Shown in pieces: positions 49,796-61,200 of a stretch of 64,000 bases of DNA. A model generated the notes under the pieces. It did not search any database. It was not told the DNA's origin and worked only from the letters and a program-made list of their open reading frames with translations. Both the position numbers and the translations under genes were made by a program. Positions within the stretch are counted from its first letter, which is position 1. Each line of letters opens with the position of its first letter. Origin of the DNA: Wuchereria bancrofti (Eukaryota; Nematoda; Chromadorea; Rhabditida; Onchocercidae); contig SSBO01000008.1 of NCBI GenBank assembly GCA_005281725.1, positions 3,764,671 through 3,828,670 on the forward strand. The letters run 5' to 3'.

Positions 49796-52249
49796 AATTT
49801 ATTACAGTTCGATTCAATTTAGCAATATTTCAAAGCTGTTACATTCCCAATCTCTTTCTTCTTCATTTTATCTAAAATGATTATTCGATTTCCAAATAAA
49901 ATTTATTTTACATGCACGAAAGATCAAGAAAATTCTGTAACCTTTTCCACATTCATGTTAAAAGGTCAAAAGTGTTACAGAAATAAAAGCGCTCTTCCTA
50001 AAAAATATGGAATATGAATATTGAGTACTGAATAAGGGCAACTGAAATTCGTTGGATGATGTCAAGATTTGAGAAAATTTCCAACCCAGTTGTTACATTT
50101 TATTCTATTTTTTATTTCCGGTTAACTTTTGCTAAAATATCATTGCTAGACTGTGTCATACCGGAAATACTGAATGATTCATTAAAGAGAAACTATTCTC
50201 CGTGCAATTTAAGCATTAAATTCTTTTTTATTATTAAAAATTATCCTTTAAAGTCTTATAATAGTGAAATATCAAGAAAGAAATAAATGCATGAAGGTGA
50301 AAAAAATTCCAAATCTAATTGATTTACTAGCAGTGAAATGATAAAAATGAAATAAATGCATAAAAATAAATTAATCTAAAAAAAAAAAAAAAAAAAACAT
50401 ACACAAAATGTGAAGTTCATTTGATGATTGAAATTTTTTAGAATTTAAATATTGACGTTTCATTTATATTTGACAGTCGACATAAATCATTGTTGGCATT
50501 AAAATTAAAGGCCTAAATATCATATATCATTTATATTCTATGATCGTTAATCCTTAATTGCTGCGAAAAAATTCGTCAAATTCTAAAAAAAAAAGTTTTC
50601 TCTGATTTTTTAGATTCTTTTCTTATTTTTTAAAATCGAACACATTATCCAAAAATTTTAAAATATTTTTATTGGTAATGCAATCATTATAATACATCAA
50701 AATTGCAACAATAATTCATTGTATCATTTGTAACTGATCACTATCAACAAATATTTTTCTTTTTTTTCTCGATTGTTTGTTTTTTTTTTTTTACAGAAAA
50801 TTCTTTTATGTTAATTAATTCATTTAAAATTCAAAATTTTTTAAACTCTTTTAAACAAAACCCAAATGACGATAAAGTTCTGGAAAAAGTAAATTTTAAT
50901 TTTAACTTTCGTTTCTTTTTCACATTCTCTTTTTTTTTCTCTCCCTCTCTCTCTCCCTCGTTCTCCGCACTTCTCATTCTTTTATTGTTTTCTCTTCCTC
51001 TAATTATTGAAGAAGAAAAACCGAAAGTGAAAAATTTTAGAAATTAATACTTGTTAAATGCACAGAAATATATGTTTAAATTTATTTAATACTTATATAT
51101 ATATGTATGTAAAATAATATATTTCTTTTTTTTTTTATTTTATATTTTTTTTTTTTTGTGATGAAAAATGCCAAATATTTCACTGAGTTTTGTATTGTTT
51201 TCCGTATGAGAAAGCATCGAAGAATTCTTCTGTGCAATGCATTTTTGAAATTATTTTCACATGTCAATGTCATGTGGCTGAGTGCAAACTTACGATCGGT
51301 TAACAATCATAAAACATTTATTTCATAAATGCTTTCATACGAATTCATACATAATACAAACATACAATTACTTTAAAAAAAATAAAAATAAATATTTATA
51401 ATTTTACTCTAAATAAATATATATATTTAGATATAAAATAATTATTGAAATGAAAGTTATTATTTTTTAAAATTTTATTTTATACTTTATTCAATTATGT
51501 TATAGACTATTTAACCAAAACTTATTACTATATAAAATTCACTTTTTTTTTTTTTAGAACAAGAAGAAGAAGAATAAACTATATCTGTTATTTGCACTAA
51601 ACAAAAATATTTGTTTTTATAATTTTTCAAAAATTTTATTGTTTAGATTTATCAACTTAAAATTGTATGGAAAATTCGAGTTGTGATTAATTTATTTTAT
51701 TTGTTTTTTTTTTAAATTTCGCATAATTTATCTAGAAATTTTATGATTTTTTTAAGAAAAAAATTAGCAAAGAAATTAAATGAGAAAAGCTTAATTAGCA
51801 ATATTATTAATCAAAAATTTTGCTTTAATGTAAATTGAAGTCTCACATTTTCAAATTAGGACAATGATTAGAACTAGAATAAATAAAATTTCACAAGTTT
51901 TATCAGCAAAACATTTGGATAATTTTCATTTTTAATCGAATATGAGTATAAATGCAAAGAAACAATAATTTCGTTCATTCTTTTTTCACCTTTGACCCTT
52001 GTGAAAATATTTTTTTTTTTTTAAATCATATTCTCGAAATAAAATCAGTACTGTTTTTTTCTAACTACCATTGTACCTTTAACGTATTTATTATCACTTA
52101 GTAGGATCATATTTTTTCAAATGTACTTATCACTGATAACAGCTGATGTGAAAAGCAATTTATTGAATTCGGACAAATTTAACAATTATCGGCAATCTTT
52201 CTTTGCTTTTAATTTATCATTTTGCAAATGAACAGACACTGACACAAGC

Positions 52250-52340
52250 AAATATACACACATACACACACACACACAACACACACATACACACACACAT
52301 ACACACACACATACACACACATACACATACATACGTATAG
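52250..52340. repeat. CA/TA dinucleotide microsatellite
   Basis: About 80 bases of CACACA with ATACACAC interruptions. It creates the Val/Cys-rich spurious minus-strand frame at 52186-52467. Confidence 0.95.
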
Positions 52341-52446
52341 TAAGATAATGAGAATTCTCATTCAAAGCAAAAGCACCAAATGACACAAGGCGCAAAATAT
52401 ATAAATGAGCATTGCAGCAATAGCACATCGCTCTTTGCATACATAC

Positions 52447-52775
52447 ATTATCATTACTTGTTATCATTACTTTTACTCGCCGAGAAAAAAATCTCTTTTA
52501 TCATCATTATCACTATCACCAGCTATGACTACCACTACTATCATCAGTCATTAGCACTATTATCATTATCATCAGCCATCATTATCATCATTATCAGCAG
52601 TCACCAGCACTATTATCATCACTAGCCATCATTATTGCCATTATCACCAGTCATCATTATCACTATTATCATCAATCATCAGCACTGCCATCATCACCAG
52701 CTATCAGCACTATCACCATTATTATCATATCACCACTATTATCCTGATATTCCCGAAGATTATCATAATTATCAT
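52447..52775. repeat. ATC/TCA-rich satellite-like block
   Basis: About 330 bases built from ATTATCATC, CACTATTATC and CAGTCATCA-like words, with longer segments such as ATCACCAG and CATCATTATC recurring. It yields His/Ile/Tyr-rich spurious frames on the plus strand. Confidence 0.9.
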
Positions 52776-54141
52776 AATGTCGGGCAATTCTCGATTTATT
52801 TTTATATTAAGTCACACAACTCTGCAAAACTCTTCAATATTCTACATCTTATCTAATTATAGTGAGAGTATATCCCAGTGAAACTGTTTAAACATTGAAT
52901 TTAAATTTTCATTTTGATTTGAAATTATTTTATTCCTGCTAATTCAGCAAAAACCATAAATCAAATATGTTATAAAATTAGTATCATTGTGTTAACGATA
53001 TCAGTTGTAATAATTAGATATCGGCAGCTTGAAATAGCCAGTTTACATACATTCAATTACTTTATTTTATTTTATTCCATACTGTCATTTTAATATTTTT
53101 CATTTTTAAAAGAAAAGTTAATTTTCAAATTCACATTAAGTTATCGCCATTTATCGGAAATGTTAGAATTTCAGATAATTAATAAATCTTTATCATTAAA
53201 ACATGATAACAAATATATGCTAATGAAAAATGCAATTAAAATTTCTCACAATTTAATGAACAATGAGAAATTATTCTTTCCTTTTCTTTTTATCTTTCGA
53301 TTGCAAATTATTTGAAGCAATGCAAATGAATAAAATTTATACATTTTTTGCGCCAATATAATGTTTAATAATTAAAATCTTCTCCTCCACAAAGATCAAA
53401 AGAAACCGCTTCAAAATTATGATAATCAAAAATTTACCAACATTTAAAATCATTTCAGTGATATACAATCAGTGCTAGCTCATCAGGCAAACTCTGCTTT
53501 TAATCTTCAGTAAAAATAAAATTTAGTCTGAAAGCTTAGCAATAACAAATTTTAAATGAATTATGCTAGAATAAACTAATTTCTAATTACACATCAATTT
53601 TATTAAATAAAAATAAAAATTAAAAAATAGAAAATTTATCATTCGATAACAAAAATTATTGAAATAATAAGCAAATGCAACAATAATTAGTGATAACTTG
53701 ATAAAAAATTGGAAGGGGCGGGAAGCTATAAATTTGAAAAATTTGTTTAAAATAATTCAACATAATTTAACTTTAATTTAATCAATGAAATAAATAATCC
53801 TTCAAAAATAATTTTTCAAACTAAATCAAGCACATAATTAATTATCATTAAGGAATTAAACATTGATAGTAATAATTAGTTTAAAAAAATTTTTTCTTGA
53901 AATTTTTGATTTTTTTTTTACATTGAATTTTAAAAAATAAAAAAATTTTTAAAAATATATTATAATATAAAAATTTGTTTCACTTCTTTTTTCGTTCATT
54001 TTTTTTTATTTTGTTAAGAAGTATGATGCAATAATGGAGAAGTATGATGCAATTTGGAAGTTTTAAAAGCAGATGAAAGTCATTTTGAGCATATTAGTCA
54101 TCATCTCGACATATTATATTCTGATTCATCACCATATCAAT

Positions 54142-54247
54142 GTGTATGACAATAATGATGATAATAATGATGGTGATAGTGATAGCGATAATGATGATGA
54201 TAATAATAGTAATAATAATAATAATAATGATAATGATGATGATATTT
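54142..54247. repeat. GAT/AAT microsatellite
   Basis: Trinucleotide run of GAT, AAT and AGT units that gives an Asp/Asn-rich spurious frame. Confidence 0.9.
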
Positions 54248-57200
54248 GTACAATTTGTAGAACAAAATGACCAACAAATTCAATTGGTCCTCTTTTAAAT
54301 CTATTAGGGTAAATAGATAGATAAGTAGATTATATTGAAATGAAACAAGAAATTTGATTGTTTATTTCATAGAATCAGAAAAAAAAAGAAGAAAACAATT
54401 TCTATGCAAAAATGTTATACTTAATGAATATTTAATGTTTACATCTGTCTCTCTTTATCTCTATTTGATCATTTCTATTTATGCATCTAATAGATAAGCA
54501 ATAATTATAAACAGGTAAACAGTTAGGTAACGCTATGACAAAATAATTAATTGTTTACATTTGTTATTTTTATTTATGTATTTTGTTATAATTAAAATGA
54601 ACAGTAAGTATGCTATGAGAGTGAAATCATTGCCATTTTTGTTTATTTGCACAATAACCGCCGCCCAAAATTCTTTTTCACTTCAGAAAAAGGTTATAGC
54701 AATGGGAAAATTACCTTTTGTATATTTAATGCTTTTAATTTGAAATAAAATTTTATTTTTATAATGTTTCATTTAATTTTCCACATTTATTAACTTTTGA
54801 ATATTTAATCATCTAATCTTCTTTTTTTTTTATTTTAATTAATTGCTAAATTTCTTTTCCTTGAAAATTTAAGTTGTGATTTACAGATTTTTACTTTAAG
54901 TTTTTTAATTCTCGTATTTAATTCGATTATCGCTACAATTAAACATAAAAAAGAAATAAGTACTATTTTATATGATACTGTATAATGTGTGAAATAATAT
55001 AAATTTAAATATATGTTATTTAAGTATGTAATAAAGTTAGATCGTAGTAATAAAAAAAAAACTAATAGAAGAATTTGAAAATAATTATCACAATTAATTA
55101 AAGTGTTACAAAAAAGAAAAAGAGAAAAGAATAAAAATATTTTCTAATTCGCTTATATTTTTTCATGCATTTTTTTCAATTTCAAATTAATTATAACAAA
55201 TCTTACGCCTATTTTTTTTTCTTTTTCTTATCCATTTTAAAATTACAACGAAGTATATGGGTAAATAAAAATGTTAAATGATTTCGCATTTCATTCATTC
55301 ATTCATTTCATTTTGTTTATTGATTATTTTTCTAAATTAACCGAACAGTGGACGAATGCTTCTTAGCTAATCAATGTTCTATTTACGACATAAAATTCAA
55401 TTCAATAAGCAAATTTTATATTTTGAATATAAATGAGAAAAGAGATGATGCAAAGAAGAATAATTAAAAGCAAATAAGCTAATCAAACATAAGCTTGTTG
55501 ATATTCTAATGATTTTCATTTAATTTTTAGAAATTCATCTCTTCCTAATAATGCAACAATATAAATTAGAGTCTTTTTGAAAATATTCTTTATTTACAAA
55601 TTAATTTCTCAATTATTTTTTCTTTTTTTTTTTTAGGAGAAAGAAAAAGAAAACGAAGATAAAATGAGGAAAGAAATAAAGATGAGAAAGAAAAGAAAAA
55701 AGAGAGTTATTAGTTTGAAGAGATATGAAAAAGATAATCAAATAAATTTAATGCTATACAAATATAATCCAGTCAGAAAATGATTGGTTAGGATTCATTA
55801 AATATAATGAAAATATTAAGTAGGAAGAAGAGAAATGTTAGATACATACACAAATTTGATAAATTATTGATATCTTTTAGTATCAATTAACCCATAGAGT
55901 TGACAAGGTCAAATGCTTAATGTTTCATCTTTTAGGCTAATTAATGCTTTACAAATTGTTTATAAGCTTTGAATTTTTCTTTTTCTTTTCAATATTTTTC
56001 TTTTCCTATGTTTTATTGCTAAATTATTTCAATTAAGCAAATTAAATTTTAGGATATTATTAAATAAATGCTAAAAATGAAGCTAATTAAAATTACATTC
56101 CTTAATTAGTATAAAATTAAAGGAGGAATAAAATCAAACTACATCCATTTATCATGAGTTTGTTTCATTTGTTCAAAGTTGATATCTGAAATGATAAATA
56201 CTATTATTTCATATAATTAATTATGTATTAAATAAATTTCGATAATATTTCTATTACTGTTACAAGAACAATGACATTCCTAGAACGTCATTTATAAGTG
56301 TTTTTGTATTTTATTCTTTTCTTGAAAACAAAAAATGGAATTTGAATGAAATTTTCCATTATGATATATTTGACTTTCAAAATAGTTTCTTAAATTTCAA
56401 AATAATTAGAAAACATTCCTTTTTGTCTAATTACATTTCACAATATGATGCAATTATATATTTCATTTCTATTTTATAAATTACTTTTATCCTACAAAAG
56501 CAAATATTGATAATTTTATATTAGATGAACTTAATGAATTAAATTAATTAGTCTTAGTTAAAATTATATGCTAATTAATAAAATAAGGCATAGCTAGACG
56601 AAAAAAAAAGTCTACTAATACTTAATTGAGCTAAAATTGCTAAATATATTGAAATTTCTTTAGCGTAACAAATCTTTAATTCGGATATTTTTACTTTTAA
56701 TAATTATAAGTATCAGTTATAATTCAGTAAAGATTATTGTTTCATCTTATTCAACTAAATTCAGACAAATGAATGATCGATAAGATTATTCGAAGAGATA
56801 GCATATTTAATAATAAAGTGTAAAGTATAACTTAGCTATAAGTAATTCCTTTCTATAAGATTGATTAGTGTTAGATATCTTTCATAAAATGACAATGAGA
56901 CAATACGTCGTGATAGTTTCAGGAATAACTGATCACTGTGACTGATTAAATAATTTATGAATTTAAATTATTCAAATTTTACATATATGCTCAGCATATA
57001 TTTCATTTCAAATATAATGTAACATTTTCTAATTAAACAGGAACACGGATGAAAAATGTGATATGATTGTAATATTCCTGAGGAATTTTTAATTTTTGCT
57101 TTTTATAATTGAATAGTGCATGTAGTGATAATATATCAACTAGATGATAAGTGTTCCGGAAAGTTAATTAAATTGATTCTAGAAGCAATTAATAAAATCA

Positions 57201-58004
57201 TATATATTATCACTAGTTATAAAACATATATTTATGGATAAAAAGTAATAGCAGAGAAATAAATATTTCATCATTAACCTGAGGAAATGCTTATTCGGTG
57301 ACAGTTTACCTACACTACGTTACATTTTACGATGAAAAATGAAGCTAAAGCAGAAATCATTCAAACTTTTCAGAAGTGATATATTTTCTTACTTCCGTTG
57401 AAATTCATTCTCAAGGTTAAGTAACTAGAAAATAATACTTAGAATACATATTGTCAAATAATTCATGTAAAAGTATTTTTCCAATTTAGCTAACAAATAT
57501 TTATTTACGACCATTAGTTTCATTATTATATAAATGTTTGCGAATTAAATAAACTGAACAAGTTTAACCTTCTTTAGTCTTTGTTATGAAACTGAATTTA
57601 GAAGAAAAAAAAGACAAAGTAACTACTTAGCATATTCGTGATAGATTCTCTGCTGCAACGTTATGGTTACGGTTCATCATATTGGATTAGATTGGTAGTG
57701 TAGTATGGATATTGCGTTTAGAAAAAAAAAAATACTATTTAAAATTAATGTTTAGGATGAGGTTCTGCAATTCCTAAAAGAATTGCCATTAACTTTGAAA
57801 GTAGTTTACTGATAACTTAAACAGAGGACAAAATGAATGGTTTATTTTAATGGACCATGTTACAAAACCTATTTTCAGGAGAACTAATTGCCTGGTTCAT
57901 AATTCAAAAATTATATTTACTGAAATGGTTGTGAGATCCCACAAATAGTACTGGGATTCGCAAAGAACTATAACTTCTGGTACTCCAAACAAAACATTAT
58001 CAGC

Positions 58005-58067
58005 AATTTTTTCTACAAGGAATATCAATCATTAAGCAGTTATAAATATTCCTTGTAGAGAAAAATT
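58005..58067. repeat. Hairpin-forming inverted repeat, possible pre-miRNA or MITE remnant
   Basis: The left arm (58005-58025) and right arm (58046-58067) pair along about 21 bases with a single bulge; the inner 13 bases, CTACAAGGAATAT against ATATTCCTTGTAG, are perfect. The loop is 20 bases. It lies about 180 bases beyond the 3' end of PPIL4. The size fits a short pre-miRNA hairpin, but no expression evidence is available and it could be part of a longer degraded inverted repeat. Confidence 0.5.
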
Positions 58068-58241
58068 TACAAATTAAAATGAGAACCATTGAAATCTCAT
58101 TCATCTGATTTCTTCATCTTCTCTAGTGAAGATCAAATGGTTTACCTGCTTTGTGATCTCAATTCAACCAATTCTCTTTCACATTTTTATCATTTTTTTT
58201 ATTATAGAAATAAGGTAGATCAAAAAAGAAAAAGTGCTATA

Positions 58242-61200
58242 TCAATGTCGGTGTGATCGGTGATGTGCACGTGTTTCACGGCTTCTTGATCGTTGACGCG
58301 CACGAGTTTCACGACTTCTCGAACGTTGCTGTAAATGTGTTTTACGGCTTACTGGTCGTTCATTCCGATAAGATCGTGCATATTTCTTGTAATCCGGCGA
58401 GCTAAATTATTCTTGCATATACAATTCAAGTAAACAAATAATAGAAGAACATGAAAGGTAGCGAAATAAACTGAAGTACTTTTAGCAAAATTCAAACCTT
58501 GATCGCCTTCTTGAACGTTGATTTGTCACTTTATCGTTTGATCGAATTTTCTTCTCTTTCTCACTATACTTCTCCATCTTTAGCTTTTTATGCTCGATAT
58601 CCGACTTCTAAAATATTATTGATAACATCAAAGCTTCCAGCTATTCTATTTCCTTAACTACTCAAATTACATGTTATGATTACTGTATTATGTCACTGTC
58701 ATTAAAGCGATAGTCGATATCGTTAATAATAATTTAGAATTTCAGTCCGGTTATATTAATTTCATTCTATAAGTTTAATGCTTTAACATCTGTATGATAT
58801 GAAAAATACGAACGATCAAGTAAAATCTTAAAGTTCACCAAATTTTTAATATCTTTTATTATGTAATCAACATGTCACTTAAATTTTTTGGTTTATTTTT
58901 CATTTTACAGTACAGTAATTATTTTTGCACTTTTCTACAAAACTGGAAAAATATTTCAACTTGCAATACTAACCACTGCAACATTGGACTTGTTTACTCG
59001 TTTTTCCGATCCTATAATGAAAACATTGATTAGAATAGTATCGTTTGTAAACTAGCAAACATCCATCAACCTAAATTATAAAACCACAAAAGCTCAATGA
59101 TTATCAGGTGTTAGTAGCTATCAACGTCCCCATGAATGTCAACGAATGGTACATTAGATCATACTACTGTTTTTTTTTTAAATAGCATAAACTGTATTCA
59201 AAAAGTTATAACGAAGATTTAGATATTTATACCACATACATTTTGGGTAATAACAAATCAATCTCTAGTAATACTAATGAGTAGTTGTGCAAAACTATAG
59301 AAATAATCAAACAATTGATCCCAATTTGGAAATTGTTATTGGTCAAATCAATTCGTAATCATAATAATAATATGTTTTTCACTGTATATAGCTTTCTATT
59401 ATGCTTTTAATGCTTCGAATATGAATCCAAAAAAAAAAAAGAAAAATTACGCTTCTTGAACTATCCTCAAATAATGGGTTTATTCATATCATTTCTTACA
59501 GATATAGCAGATATTGAAAAAGTATATAATGAAATCTAGAATCGCTTGTGCAGTATTAATTATTACTGGATTGACGGAGAATATTGGTCAAGTATACAAA
59601 GGCAAGAAATGGGTACCGCCTAGGATGAACCCAGATTTATTTCCAGTAAGTTGAAAGCGAAAGAATGTCAAAATTTCAAAAAAGTTATCAGATGAAAAAT
59701 AAAACTAGAAAATTTTCTAAAACGTGAATGACTTGAAAAACTTTAAAAAATTCAATTCAATTTAAAACTTCTTGAACAACAAATTTAACAAAATTAAGTT
59801 AACTACTCTACTACAGGAACCTGAATTTGATTCGTCATCACCAGAATGCATACCGTATCGTGAACCTTGCGGTTTCTATAGTTTTACCATTAACGGTTAT
59901 CCGCCATTAAAATGGGTCAAATCTTGGTCAGTTTCTCATTTTTATGATAATAAAGTCTGTTTATTCAATGATGATCAATATTCATCGAAATCATTTCATA
60001 AATAAATAAATTTCAGGGATTCAACTTTCCTTTTTATCCTGAGAGTAATGAGAGTAAGTCAATCCTGGCTCTTTTAATCTAACCCAAATCTCATCTCATC
60101 TCATTACCAACCATTCAGTCAATTCTAAACAAATTAGTGCAATCAAGCTTACTCTCATTAGTTTAAGAATATAGCAAAAGCAGAAAATATAGCCCATTAA
60201 CATAATTAAGTTAAATTTCAAATCCTGCTTATAAATGAATCTATTCCCCAGCATCCTTTTAGATTTTAGATTTGCGGCGATACAAATGAAAATATGGAAA
60301 AATATCTAACTAAAAAATTTAGTAGCGAATAAGCAATTACCTAACTACAAAAAAAAAAAAAAAAGAAAAAAAACAATAAAATCCACCTATTAACTACTTA
60401 CTTGTTCTAACAGTTGTTTAGTTATTTAGTCGGTATCTCACTGTATTATCAATATTTAATAACAAAATAACAAAAAAAGAAAAAAAAAACTTAGAATTTT
60501 TTAGGTGCAGATGCGACAAAGATCATATATGCACGTATGAAAGAACGGATATGAAAATGCGAATTTATCGACATTCTTGTACACCAAAAGATTCCAAAGA
60601 ATACGATTAAATTCTCTACTCTTTTTTCCTAATTCATTTGCTAACAAATAATTCAGTTTTTTAGTGTATGTATGTATGTATGTGTATGTGTGTCGAAAAA
60701 ATAACCTCCCTTCACCAAACTGAATTTTTGAATTTAAACATTTTTGAGTAAAAATTAAAATTTTAACAAACTTCATATGCACAACATATTTTTTGATTTT
60801 CTTTTTTCACGGAACCGGAAACTAAAGTAAATACAAAAAGCATCGTATAATGCAGTGATATTTTCTTCACTATAAATTATAAAAAAGTATTTTTGGACCT
60901 GTAATTATTCCCCTTCTAATTTATAACTAATTTTCCCTTTTTTTTTCTTTTCGTAGGAATAAGTGGGTCAAATAAAAAACAATGGAGGTCGAACTTCATC
61001 TTTCATTCTATTCTTCTTCCTAACAATTACAAAAGAATGGTGGCACAAAAATTAAGGAACGAAAAATTATGGTGAAAGATTTGTTAATTATAATATGCCC
61101 AGTTTGACTTTTGATTGGTCTGTGGATTTCAAAAAATGAAAGGAATGTGCATTAATTCAATTCTGTGCTTAAAAATTTTTCGGCAAAATAGTTTCTCTTT

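Larger units (their letters stand above)
45930..58241. other. 12.3-kb gene desert between convergent genes
   Basis: After the ATG14-like stop no exon with coding character was found on either strand until the end of PPIL4. The interval is very AT-rich with poly(T)/poly(A) runs, several two- or three-copy tandem duplications, and a cluster of microsatellites at 52.2-52.8 and 54.1-54.25 kb. Open frames here (for example 50056-50286 and 54073-54270) are low-complexity and have no supporting features. Non-coding RNA genes cannot be excluded. Confidence 0.65.

Noticed and set aside
52186..52467. Val/Cys-rich minus-strand open frame
   Set aside because: It is a translation of the CA microsatellite.
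52380..52856. His/Ile/Tyr-rich plus-strand open frames
   Set aside because: They are translations of the ATC/TCA repeat block.
56880..56950. snoRNA-like stretch with GTGATAG and CTGA words
   Set aside because: The C box does not match and no closing stem was found.
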